A DNA stretch of 64,000 bases from Epiperipatus broadwayi (taxonomy: Eukaryota > Onychophora > Udeonychophora > Euonychophora > Peripatidae). The position numbers and the translations under genes are program-made. The stretch's first letter is position 1; each line of letters starts with the position of its first letter. The notes under the pieces were generated by a model, which worked only from the letters and a program-made list of their open reading frames with translations, had not been told where the DNA came from and did not search any database. This document shows positions 23,608-40,235 of the stretch, piece by piece. The stretch is from contig JAQFVV010006216.1 of the NCBI GenBank assembly GCA_028023455.1, positions 1,491,445-1,555,444 on the forward strand, written 5' to 3'.

Positions 23608-25479
23608 GAAGTGCAATGTCCATTGTTTCTAATGGGAAATTATGGCAAAGAATAGAATAATTTAGGAGAACTATAATTAACTATGGTATTAAAATATTTC
23701 AGAAAGAAAAATATTATGTTGAAGAAATTAAAACATAACATCACAAAATATCAGTTTAACAGAAAAAAGTACAAGCATTTTTTTATATGTGGATGCATTT
23801 CATAAATTGATTTCTATAGTCATTACAAAACTCTTTTTAGAGTAGTTTTTTCTCTCTCTTCTTCCTTCCTTTCTTTTTTTTTTTGAGTTGAAATAGCCAT
23901 ACACGCTTATAAGTGGCTGTTTGTTATTATTTATTAATAAAAACAGAAAACAGATAATTAAAAATATTAAGAAAAGACAAAAAAAAATGCATACATTTAA
24001 AGAAGAGATAAATAACAATGGCCTCTGTCTAAAATCAAATGACAAATATTTACTCATTGTCTCTTATAATTGATTACCCATCACATAAAGTTAATATTCA
24101 TTTTGAAATCTTTCTGCTTATTAATGTTTTATATAAATATGCATTTCTTTAACTATTTTAAATTCTTTATAATTGGTAAATTACATTTTGCCATTTGATA
24201 AAGTTATTTCTCAAAATAACTTATGTAACATTATTTCTTATATATATAATCTAAATTTTAAAAAAAAAACTTTCAAGAATTCAAGATGCGGAAATAATAA
24301 CAATAATTAGATTTTTTCTTCCCATAAATTTTTTAACTTTTTTAACTAAAAGATAATATTTCATACCATAAAAATACATTAATAAAAAAAAAAAAAAATC
24401 AAAACTTTTAAATTAGGCTTCTTCATCCCCCAACTCTATTTCTTATATTTACACATACAAAAATAAATAAAGCATGACTTATTGTTAATCTTGAGCATTA
24501 TTCATCTAATCTTAACGGAATACTTACTAAAAATATGAAATTAATGATTAGAGATATCTATATTACAAGTTAAAATGTAAAGAATTCTAAAAAAAAAAAA
24601 GATAATCCAATAATGACTCCCATGGAATTATGATTACTATCATATTTAATGGAAACTTCTAATTCAAGAAAACAAATAAATTAAAAACAAATGCATAAGT
24701 CAAACTTATTGATAATTTTGTCATTAATATGTGTAAGACAGGGATGTGTTCAAAAATAACCAGAACTCCAAATTTCAATGTAATGAGATTGAAAATATTT
24801 TAATAATAGGTACATGAAGTATAAAAGCTATAAATAATTCAAGAACTTTAAATAATTTAATGATACAAATATCAAGAAGTAACTGGTAAAATTGAATAAT
24901 GAAAATGAAAAGCATTATAATAAAATAGGAATAATTGAGTAAAATATTTTTTATGAATATTGTATAAGATAAGAAAAAAAACAACTATATCCAAGAATAA
25001 TATAAAATTTATGCTAATTCTTTAGCTTGATGGTAAAAAACAAATTAAAAATTAAATTGTATCAAAAAGACAAAAACAAACAAAAGATGCATGCAAATGT
25101 ATAAAAAACTGCAATCCAGTAGATAATCAACATATATGAATGGGTCACTTTTTTGTTTGCTAATCTGTAATTTTAAGCAAACTATTCACATGAAGCAAAA
25201 TCAATAAACAGTTCTCCAATATATTATAGTCACTATTGCTCTGAATTGGTAAACATGAATTTACAATCAAAATCAGGGTTTTTTATTTAAACCATTCACC
25301 AACTAATATTTCTGTCCTTGTACAAAAAAAAGTTTGCCATTTTTTTTATCAATGAAAGCAGATCTGTAAAATGCAAAAAGTCTTCAAGTGTCATATTTAT
25401 ATAATCATAATATTTACAACATTATGGAAATATTTCTACACAATCTACTAAATCATTTATATAAATAAATACATTTTGC
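23608..25479. other. AT-rich unassigned region
   Basis: Homopolymer-rich sequence with a pyrimidine-rich stretch at 23850-23885. Open frames here are low-complexity. Nothing identifiable was seen. Confidence 0.45.
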
Positions 25480-27555
25480 AATTATAAAAAATAGTTTAAA
25501 TAAATTGAGATACTGCCAAATCTCTAAAGCTCATAAAAATACTTATCTGACAGCCAATCAGATGTCAAAGAAAGCTGTCCAAATAATATCCAAACACAAA
25601 CACATAAACAAAGATTTTTATGAGAAAAGGGCAGCCACCCTTTCCTCAACTTTTCTTTGTAGATATCTAAGCCAGTCATAAGTATTTAGGGTTTGAAGGC
25701 TTGAAGCTTTAAATATCTTCACAATTAACTCACTGAGTCTAAATCATAAACATTCAACGCGAAATCCTATGATTTACTACGTAGTAGTTTTTAGAATACA
25801 CAACAAGCAGTAAAATATTAAATAATATTTTAATTTGTAAAGTGCAAATAGTTGAAAATTGAAATAAATCAAGATACTGCCAAATCTCTAGCGCTCAGTA
25901 AAATACTTATCTGACAGCCAATCAGATGTCAAAGAAAGCTGTCCAAATAATATCCAAACACAAACACATAAACAAAGATTTTTATGAGAAAAGGGTGGCC
26001 ACCCTCTCCTCAACTTTTCTTTGTAGATATTTAAGCCAGTCATAAGTATTTAGGGTTTGAAGGCTTGAAGCTTTAAATACCTTCACAATTAACTCAATGA
26101 GTCTAAATCATAAAAGTACAATGCGAAATCATAAGATTTACTACATAGTAGTTTTTAGAATACACAACTAGCAGGATTTCACATTGTACATTTATGATTT
26201 AGACTTAGTGAGTTAATTGTGAAGATATTTAAAGCTTCAAGCTTTCAAACCTAAATACTTATAACTGGTTTAGATATACAAAACGAAAAGTTGAAAAAAA
26301 GGTGGCTGCCCTTTTCTCGTAAAAACCTTGGTTGTGTGTTTGGGTTTGGATGTCATTTGGACAGCTTTCTTTGACAACTGATTGCTGTCAGATAAGGATT
26401 TTAATGAGCACTAGAGATTTGGCAATATCTCAATTTATTTCAATTTTCAACTATCTGCGCTTCACAAATTAAAATATTATTTACATACTTTACTGCTTGT
26501 TGTGTATTCTAAAAACTATTATGTAGTAAATCATAGGATTTTGTGTTGTACATTTATGATTTAGACTCAGTGAGTTAATTGTGAAGATATTTAAAGCTTC
26601 AAGCTTTCAAACCTAAATACTTATGACTGGCTTAGATATATAGAAAGAAAAGTTGAGAAAAGGGTGGCCACCCTTTTCTCGTAAAAATCTTTGTTGTGTG
26701 TTTGGATGTCATTTGGCCAGCACTTTTTGACATCTGATTGGCTGTCAGATAAGTATTTTAATGAGCACTAGAGATTTGGCAGTATTGATTTATTTCAATT
26801 TTCAACTATCTGCGCTTCGCAAATTAAAATATTATTTACATACTTACTGCTTGTTGTGTATTCTAAAAACTACTATGTAGTAAATCATAGGATTTTGTGT
26901 TGTACATTTATGATTTAGACTCAGTGAGTTAATTGTGAAGATATTTAAAGCTTCAAGCTTTCAAACCTAAATACTTATGACTGGCTTAGATATATAGAAA
27001 AGGTTGAGAAAAGTGTGGCCACCCTTTTCTTGTAAAAATTTTTGTTGTGTGTTTGGATGTCATTTGGCCAGCTTTCTTTGACATCTGATTGGCTGTCAGA
27101 TAAGTATTTTAATGAGCACTAGAGATTTGGCAGTATCTTGATTTATTTCAATTTTCAACTATCTGCACTTTGCAAATTAAAATATTATTTACATACTTTA
27201 TTGCTTGTTGTGTATTCTAAAAACAACTATGTAGTAAATCATAGGATTTCACATTGTATGTTTATGATTTAGACTCAGTGAGTTAATTGTGAAGACATTT
27301 AAAGCTTCAAGCTTTCAAACCTAAATACTTACAACTGGCTTAGATATATAGAAAGAAAAGTTGAGAAAAGGGTGGCCATCCTTTTCTTGTAAAAACCTTT
27401 GTTGTGTGTTTAAATGTCATTTGGACAGCTTTATTTGACATCTGATTGGCTGTCAGATAAATATTTTAACAAATGCTGGAGATTTGGCAGTATCTCAATT
27501 TATTTCAATTTTCAACAATCTGTGCTTCACAAATTAAAATATTATTTAAAAAATA
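25480..27555. repeat. Mixed-orientation array of ~355-bp units (2 minus, 4 plus)
   Basis: Two units in minus orientation (about 25480-25855 and 25856-26173) are followed at an inversion junction near 26174 by four units in plus orientation starting at 26174, 26536, 26890 and 27244. Plus periods are 362, 354 and 354 bases; the last unit is truncated near 27552. Each unit carries CTGATTGGCTGTCAGATAAG, AAAGCTTCAAGCTTT and a palindromic GGGTGGCCACCC core. In the second plus unit the core is a perfect 26-base palindrome (26655-26680). No coding capacity. Confidence 0.9.
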
Positions 27556-28150
27556 GTTTAAAAAAATTCAGATGATGTAATTTTATTATTCCTTCCTATT
27601 CCCAAAAGTTAAAGCTACAAAATGTAAAAACTTTATATAAAACAACTTTAATAATACATAAAATGAGAGTGCCACTCACATTTATAGTTGTTTTCTTCAT
27701 AAAAAAAAGAAATTACATGTAGTTGCATAAATATTTCAAATAAATAAAATAAAAATGTAATTTCACTACTAAAATTACCATCTAAAGCAAATTATTTTTT
27801 GAAATTTTTATAGTATTTAAAAATTTATTAAACAGCAAATTGTACAAAAAAAAAAGGAATTTCATTCTTGTCTGCAGAATCATACAGAAATTATCCTATT
27901 ACATTACAGAATCATAATTTAATTTTTCTGCATATAAATATAAAATACCGATTAATTATAAATAAAATTGATGATAAATAAATTTGGATTAAATAATCTA
28001 AAACATCATATTAGTTTTTCTTACTTATGTGAACTTTTATATAAATTTATAAGAAATATATAAATAAGAGAATAATTATATCGCAATTAAAATCATTTAA
28101 AAACATCTGTTTATACTAAATATAAAATGTTTATTTATTTTTAGATTTAA

Positions 28151-28153
<3 letters not shown>
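27556..28153. other. AT-rich unassigned region
   Basis: No gene or repeat identified. Confidence 0.45.

Positions 28154-28205
<52 letters not shown>
28154..28205. repeat. (TA)n microsatellite
   Basis: 52 bases of TA repeat, directly followed by TGTGCCC at 28206, the possible left edge of the next segment. Confidence 0.95.
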
Positions 28206-28208
<3 letters not shown>

Positions 28209-31200
28209 GCCCTTTTATATGGGTCACCATTTAAGTTTTGTGCTAATCTAGTAGAAAATTTTAAATTTAAGAAGTATTTTAAATATGGGATGTTGATTTT
28301 GCTTGTGGTAATGTTACCATAAGTTTAATTAAAGCAATCTATGAGTGTTTGATATGTGAATTGTGTTGGTATTGGGAAGATATTTAAAATGATGATGATT
28401 ATGATGTAATACTGCATTAATAAATTTAATAACAAATGTTTAAAGCTAAAGTATTTAAAAGATAAGTTAAAATTAGATAAAGATATTTATTAAATTCAAA
28501 ATATATGTTAAAAGTGAATAGAAATATTTTAAATTATAAGTACTTAAATTGAGATTAATATTTGATTTTAATCATATCAAATAATTATTTTAAAATCTGA
28601 TATAATATCTTATTTATTTTAAAAATAAATATTTATTTTAAAAAGCAATTGTTAAGTTTATTTTTAGGCAAGCGTTCTTGTGTTATAAAGAACAGATGTT
28701 ATACACACACGCGTGGAAGTTGTCTAATAAAGTTGCATAATTATTTTAAAAAATCATGTTATAAAATTTATAAATAATACGTGAGTTATCACGAGATAAA
28801 AATAAAGATATTAATGTAAAATATTAAATCTGATTTTTAAAAATATTACTTTAAAAATATAACGTATTTAAAAAGATTTAGTTTATTTTAAATGATCTTA
28901 TAAAAGTTAAGATTTAAATCAAGTGAGAAAGAATATTTCAAAAGAATGTTTAATAGATTTAAATAAACGATAAATATTGTTTTGAAAGAATTTGATAAAA
29001 TATCAAATATTAAATAAGTCATTATTTTATTTTTAATAGTGAGTTGATAAATATGTAAATAAGCAAAGTTTGATTGTTTAATCGTACCAATCAGATGTGG
29101 AGTCTCTTCTAGTATAAAAGCTGGATTCAATTGTTGAAGGGCTCTCTACAATAAAACTTCTAAGTCGTTTGTGCTATTGAGAAAATAGCTAAATAAATTT
29201 ATAAACGCTCTTAAAATCAATTTTAAAATCATAAGAGTGTTATTGTATATAATTTTATAAAAGTTTAAATAATGAATATGCAGTAGATATTTTAATATTC
29301 CCTATTAGTCTTCTCAATATCGAAACTTGATTTACGTACAAATAATCAATGGAAACATCACGTATCGGAGAAATATATCAGAAACTTTATGCTAGAAAAG
29401 TAACAGACGCTGGATTAGTACAGAAAACTATAAGATGGAGAAAAGTAGTATTTTGGACTATAAATAGTTTTAAAGTTAAATTACTATTGTCTGTTATTAA
29501 TAGATATTTTAAAGAAATAAAAATACTTCTGTAAAAAAAGTATTTTTGACAAATTATAGAATTAAAGAATATCTTAAGTAAAGATATAAGAAACAGTAGT
29601 AAGTTTTATAAATACTTGCCTTGTTAAGTCTTTGTGCTTAAAAGATTAAATATTGACGATTTGAAAAGGCAAATAGATTATAAAGATGATTATTTAAAAT
29701 CGTAATATAATAAGAGTATTATATTGTAGTAATCTAAAACGCTGGACGTTATAGATGGAAAAATTAATTCTTACCGGAATATGTTATTTATAAATGCGCA
29801 AGTAATACATGGATGTCCAAATCAAGTCAAACTAAACCAAGCAGGCCAAGTTGATTAAAGTAATTTAATGAAAATAATATATAAACTATAAATTAGTTTA
29901 AAAATAATAACTTTAAAAATAATATTTTATGAAAAACTGGATCCAGAAAGAACTTATAAACTATTTTTTAATTTTATTTGTTTTCTTGTGGAACTTATTA
30001 TTTTTAAAAAATAAACGTTATCATTTTTATTATAAACTTTCAAGAAACACGTGATACAACGGAACAGGAAATAGTGTTTTATTGACTTTATACGTAGGAT
30101 GTTTGTTAGAACTTTTATGGTAGAACAAAAGTCGACGCTGGAATATGTAATATGATTTTTTTATTTTATTTATTTAACATAAAATTTAAATATTATTAAA
30201 CTCTTAAAAGTAGGATAGGTACATTACTTAAATAATAACTAAAAAATAATATAATAGTTAATTACATAAATTTATTTTATAATTAATTTAACACGGAATA
30301 TTTTAATGAATGTTGAGAGTATGAATGTGTATTTTTTTTTTTTTGTTTTCTGAAGCTGCAAATTCCGAAGAATACTGGGTAGCAGACTGGACATTATTAT
30401 CATTATGGTAAAACATTGTATAATAATTTTGATGTATTTAATATGTTTTTATTTAGATCAACCAAATATTATGTTGTTACGGGATGAATGTATAGGTATT
30501 TTAAGAAAACACATACATTATATTAACAACAAATTTTATTAAAATATGCATAATTTTTAATTTATAATATAAACATGACACAATATTACGTAAGAAGCTT
30601 AGAAATAATTATATGATTCTTTCATAAATAATTTTGATATTTTATTTATGTTTAGTATTAGAATGATGTTTATTATTTATCTAAGTAATTATTTTATTTT
30701 TGCAATTTAGAAAAGGATTTTAAAAGTCTATATTTTTGTGTATTTTGATTATTGAATAAGTTAAGTTACGTTATGGGTAGAAGCCTATATTTTGATTGAA
30801 GTTTATTAAGTATAGACGATGTAGTATAGGTAATTTGGATGATGAATATTTTATTTAAAGTTGATGTTTTGTTTTCCGGAAAATGTTTTAAATAAGTTTA
30901 GAATATGTTTTATAGATAGAAATTTATTAGAAAGGTTAGTAAAGCACATAGGGTAAAATAATGATTTTACACAGAAAGGAATCATAAAATTTATCTAATG
31001 TAATGTTTTATGAATTTAAAATTGATAAATGATTTAAATATTAATGTTTGAATAATACAGATATAGAATGCATATTTGATAAAACATATAACAGGAATTA
31101 CATTAAGTAAAGTATAATTATAGCCAATCATTTGTTTTACATTATAAAGAGATATTGATTTTACATACAGATATTAAGCAATGCTAGTAATAAAGTGAAT

Positions 31201-32450
31201 ACATGATAATACATTATAAATGGTAATACTTAATTAATGTAGCTATTTAATTAGTAGAGCTACATTATGTACACATGCTACAAAGATAGTTTTGACATAT
31301 ATTATTATTTGTAATAATTAAAGTACACGACTATTTATTTAAAAATCTAAGTTTTTAAAAAACACACTGTAATATTATTAATATTGTTTTTTTTGAAGGA
31401 ATGTATAATTGCTTATGAAGTACATGATTTAATAGCAGTGTAAACCGATTGTATTATTATTTTCTTACTTAGTTCAATTTATATTTGTTTTCTTAAATTC
31501 TAAAACTGTAAATAGTGTAAATAAATTTTATTTGAAGTTATTGTAAATAAATTTGTTAATTTGTTTTAAAAGTGTGTCGAGTTTCATTATTTTTCACCTC
31601 AGCATTTTGACATCAGATGATTTGAAATAAACATAATATTTGCACAAAATTGAATTTGTTATTATTACTTAGAATTGAATACCATATTTGCTTAACATTA
31701 TTTTATAAGAATTGATTGACATGAACATAAATATTACAATGGTCATAAGATGATTATAATGCACATTATAAGAATACAATATTGTTTATTGCCACAGATT
31801 ATTAAGTATAAGATTTTGATCTATTTTAAAATGAAGATACCATATGAAATAAAAGATCTACATATAATTATTTATTTATTTAATGATTGATTATATCATA
31901 GAAATAGATGAGATTAAATTACACTTTAAGATGAGTATTATTTATTATTATTATTTAAATAAGTTAGGTGTATTTAAGTTTGATATAAAATCCCACATCA
32001 TACTTATTTACATAATTTATTATTATTTTAAAAACAACTGAGAAGAACCTGAGATTATTTAATTATAAGTTAAAAGTTAGGAATTATTTTAGTATTATTA
32101 AAAATAATTTATTTCATTTAAAAGCCATAAGAATGCTATAGATGTAGTGGTAAAGTGATAGGGTAGTGATAGTATTCTTATGCCATTGAGACAGTATCTT
32201 GGGAGATATTGACTCAGTGTAAATCTGCTTATTACTTTGTAACTTTACTTCGCAGTCTCATAATTTTATAAATACTTATTTAATTAATATAATCTAGAAC
32301 TATATTGATTTTGATGATTGATAATAAATTTAATTAAGATATGATAATATAAAAGTATATTAAAGATAGATATGCAAATTTTAATGAAGCATAATAATGT
32401 AACTGAGCTAGTTGTATTTTAAACTATTTTACATATCAAGAAGTAAGGTT

Positions 32451-32453
<3 letters not shown>
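28206..32453. other. (TA)n-bounded 4.2 kb segment, possible insertion
   Basis: The segment starts TG right after one (TA)n tract and ends GGTTACA right before another (32454-32484). The proven LTR element at 40236-46775 also starts TG, ends GGTTACA and lies in (TA)n. No internal long direct repeat, PBS or conserved protein was seen, so an LTR element is not shown. It holds more CG dinucleotides than the flanks, one promoter-like cluster near 29087-29155, and no convincing coding region; a 61-codon frame at 29349-29534 is basic and matches no motif I know. Confidence 0.3.
29087..29155 (+). promoter_or_regulatory. Candidate polymerase II core promoter
   Basis: CCAAT at 29087-29091, TATAAAAG at 29113-29120 and AATAAA at 29150-29155 lie on the plus strand. 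Spacing predicts initiation near 29145. The close CCAAT/TATA/AATAAA order resembles an LTR more than a gene promoter. The background is AT-rich, so chance is a real possibility. Confidence 0.35.

Positions 32454-32484
<31 letters not shown>
32454..32484. repeat. (TA)n microsatellite
   Basis: 31 bases of TA repeat between the segment ending GGTTACA and the possible exon at 32489. Confidence 0.95.
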
Positions 32485-32487
<3 letters not shown>

Positions 32488-32488
32488 C

Positions 32489-32590
32489 CTTTGATGTTGA
32501 ATTATTCTTCTTTGAATTAAACTTATAGGTGTTTTCAAATTTAGGCAATTGCTTTCCATTTGTTTTGGCTTGATTGATAGATGTTACCAC
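32489..32590 (-). CDS. Possible internal exon of an unknown gene
   Basis: On the minus strand a long pyrimidine tract (about 28 bases, mostly T with C) ends in TATAG, followed by 102 bases open in one frame and then TCAAAG with GTATTA, a fair donor. The peptide VVTSINQAKTNGKQLPKFEN continues with TYKFNSKKNNSTSK. It is polar and lysine/asparagine-rich, with no domain I recognise, and looks like a disordered linker. It is on the same strand as the possible LRR exon at 18140-18318. The exact length is a multiple of three. Function unknown; a chance open stretch is possible. Confidence 0.35.
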
Positions 32591-32934
32591 CTATATAAAC
32601 AAAAAAAGAAAAAGAAAAACATATACATATTGCTCTTATTAATTGAGAAAAGTATGTACAATGGATATTGATTATTATTATTTTATGTTCTTTTGCTTTT
32701 TAAGAGATTGCATAGTATATAAAAAGCAAACAATAGCTACCATCATAATTTTTTTAAAACAAAAAGAACATAAATATAATAAAGTATTGTACATATAATA
32801 AATTATATCTACAGATACAATAAAATGATTACATGTATTATTAACATTTTACTCCAAAAATCTACAATATCAATAATTCAAAAGATAGTTTGTAAATTAT
32901 TTTGTTGGAACTGAAATAAATATCATATAATTCC

Positions 32935-33032
<98 letters not shown>

Positions 33033-36000
33033 ATTATTTGCAGTTAGCTATTTCACTACACGGAATATCCTGCAAATAATAATAATAATATGACATATCC
33101 ATGAAAATTACATAATTAACATATTAAAGCAGTCAATCTTAGCTTACGATTGAGCTTCATAGTTTTATCTATTAGCCTGTATTCAAACTCTATATCCCAT
33201 CCCACTCCTTGTGTCATGTATATATCTTTTATGTATATATTTGAGATGCAGACCTACGTTATAAAATTTTAACGTTTCAATAACATTTTTTAAAATTATT
33301 ATTAATTTTTTTTTATTAAATTAAAATATATAGGTGCAACTCAGATATATATATTATAGGAGCAAAAATATTAACAAAATATTGATTTTTTTAAAATATT
33401 TTATTATACGTCATTTTTTAACTTTTTCTTTTTAAATTGCTTGTTTTTTTCTTAATAAACTATATATTTTATAAAATCCAAGATGGAAGATGCAAACATT
33501 AATTGTCCAAAAATAATTAAAGGGTTGGAAACATTATTGTTTTAATCTGGGGAAGGTATTTTTAATTAATGTTTTTACTTAAAATAACATGGGGATTAAG
33601 ATTAAAGATTTTCTTTTGTTATAAACATTTTGTCAAATCTATTTCCAATCAGCAAATAGATTTGAATATATTTTGGAATGTTATCTAACAGTTGCATCTT
33701 TCAAAAACAATGGACAAAGAAATGTAAAATTTCTGTTAGATTAGAGATTATATTTTAAGCTAAAACTAAGTAATTAAAAGCATTCCAGAAATACCTGTGC
33801 AGTGTATAAAATGACTGGATTTTAAATCACAAACAGATTAGCTACTATTGAGAGAACTGTGCAGTTAACTGAATCCAAGCTGTGTTGAAATGTAAGCATA
33901 GAAAGCTCATCACCTTTCTGACCCATGAGGGTCATCTTCCGCTGCCATTATATCATGCTCCCATAGAATGAAGTAAAAGCCCAACTGGAGATTTGTGGAA
34001 TGCTGAATAAATGCTTGCTGTTATTTAAAAACAAATTGACATGCATGAGCAGACTTTGAAATATGGACTCTTAAAATAGTGCAAGGTAAATTTTCAAACT
34101 GCAAGTAAAACTAGCCTAACTAATCTCAAACTCTATTATCAAGACTTCTTCTCCTAATGTATCATTTAACTTTATTTCTAATATATAATATGTAAATTGT
34201 TGTCAAATAATTTCTATAAATTTAATTCTCTCTCATATGCTCTCACTTTCTTTAACTTTGATGCGGTCATTTATTTATATGTATTTATTATTTGATTTAT
34301 ATATCTGCTTGCTTATTATTAATATGCCAATTTCCAGCAGCCTGGTGAACTTACTTTCTAAAATCATTTTTGTCTTTCAATTAAATGTCCATTAATTAAG
34401 GTTTTAAACTTTCCCTCAAAGTATATTACATGATATATGTTCACCAGTTTATTTTTACGAATCAACATTTTATGTTGGTTTATTATAAAATTATTTGTTC
34501 AACTCCGAATAGAATAAAGTAATTCTACCCAGGGTAAATCCATCATTCAAGCTAATTAATGCTTTAAAATCTCTTAAAATGTTTTTGTATGAAATTCTGA
34601 TAGAATGACCCATTAATTATTTTCTATAACTGCCAGTCTTCTTTTATTTTCCATACTCTTAAAATTTCAAATATTGTATTTAAATATTCCAGTTATTATA
34701 AAAACCACAAAGGTGGGATTGAATTATTTTAAATATCAGAAAAAGAAAGGGGGTAAATTTTAATATTTGACTATTTTGGTTATTAAGTAAAATCTTGGGT
34801 CTATATATATTATAACTGCATAGCGCATTATCTGTATAAATTATGGCATTCAAACTAGGGTCATTTATTTTTAAAGCAGTAAAAGCTTATTCAATGTCAT
34901 TAGTGACATTTATCATTACTGCATTACTGACATTTGGCCTATCATTGTATGTATATTATGTGCTTCTAATCTTAATCTGGGGATTGTGACAAATTCAAAC
35001 CCATAGATTTCTTCTCAAGTATTGTCCTGAGGATAGTTGCCTGACGCAGGACCATTTATGTCATATAAAAAGGCCTTTGGCAGTGATTACCATAAGTCTG
35101 GCACATGCTATGGCTATCCACTTTCTTCATATAAAAGGTCTGCACATCGGTGATGTCCACAGCATGCCTTATCCACATTTCTCTAAGAATTGCCCAAGAA
35201 GGGAGTCTTAGACTTTGTCTTTCATCCAGAAGCATGACTTTCCCTGTTATTTTTTCACTGCAAACTTCTTCATATTATTTCTTTTGCTTCATGACCCAGT
35301 TTTAATGCTCTAATATTAAAATTGCGCTCTGCTTAAATATATATAAAATGCCAAGTATCACTACTACTAGTTTTATTAATTAAATTTATTTCAATCTTAT
35401 ATAATCCCACCGTCATAATGTATTACTGTATTTAAGCGTATTTGCCTTGGGGAAAATAAAGCGTTATTCTTACCAGCGCTAATTAACAGAATTTTCATTA
35501 AGTATTTTTGTCATATAATCAAATATGTTTTCAAATGTATTTTATTTATTTTCAAGACCATAATTACTTGAAAATAGTTTATATTATATCTGTAATGAAT
35601 CTCAGAATGCTCCCTGAAGTAATATGTTAGTCACCATGTTTCAGAACCATAAATCAAAGCGTTAATGGCAATATTATGTAATTTTTTCTAATAATTAATT
35701 GGCATCTTAATATTTGACCCACCAAAGATTTGTGTTTATAATATATTATTTAGCTAATAAAAGAGCATATGAGAATGACAATATATAATTATCTATCATT
35801 TGATAGACCACTTGTTCATTCATGCACATACTAATGTATACAATTAAGTCATAATTTATAATAATTTGTCATTATATTAAACTATATTTTTAATATCCAA
35901 CTTGTCTGAGTAGTTTGAATTTCTCTTTTCTCCACTTCCGCACATACAGCTATGTGGGTATATATTTTAGTTAAGTCATAGTTAATAGATGTCTTATTGT

Positions 36001-36059
36001 CATCTTTGCTTTGCTAGAGGGCCAGATTTAAAATTAATTCTCATGTGCTGTCATTATAA
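32591..36059. other. Unassigned region with (TA)n and old repeat debris
   Basis: It includes a (TA)n tract at 32937-33027 and, next to it, a small stem formed by ATTATTATTTGCAG and CTGCAAATAATAATAAT (about 33029-33090). Blocks at about 33890-34020 and 35020-35290 are less AT-rich and look like old interspersed repeats, but translations in all frames gave no recognisable protein. Confidence 0.4.
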
Positions 36060-36190
36060 TGTCATCCATTAGGTGTTTGATCTGGCGCTTAGAGAGTGGG
36101 TTCAAATTCAGGCTGTTCCCTGACCTAAATCTCGGGCTTGACTGGGTTTGAAGTACATCTTGTGAGTTCCAGCTCATGTTAGATTGATAA
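36060..36190 (+). repeat. tRNA-like SINE fragment
   Basis: ATCTGGCGCTTAGAGAGTGG followed by GGTTCAAATTC resembles a tRNA-derived head with a B box. Less AT-rich than its flanks. No tail or target duplication identified. Confidence 0.4.

Positions 36191-40235
<4,045 letters not shown>

Noticed and set aside
25480-27555. CRISPR-like array
   Set aside because: Repeats are ~355 bases with no spacer structure and mixed orientation, in animal DNA.
28206-32453. Complete LTR retrotransposon
   Set aside because: No pair of long direct repeats, no credible PBS (TGGAAACATCACG at 29349 matches no known tRNA end) and no coding domains; kept only as a bounded segment.
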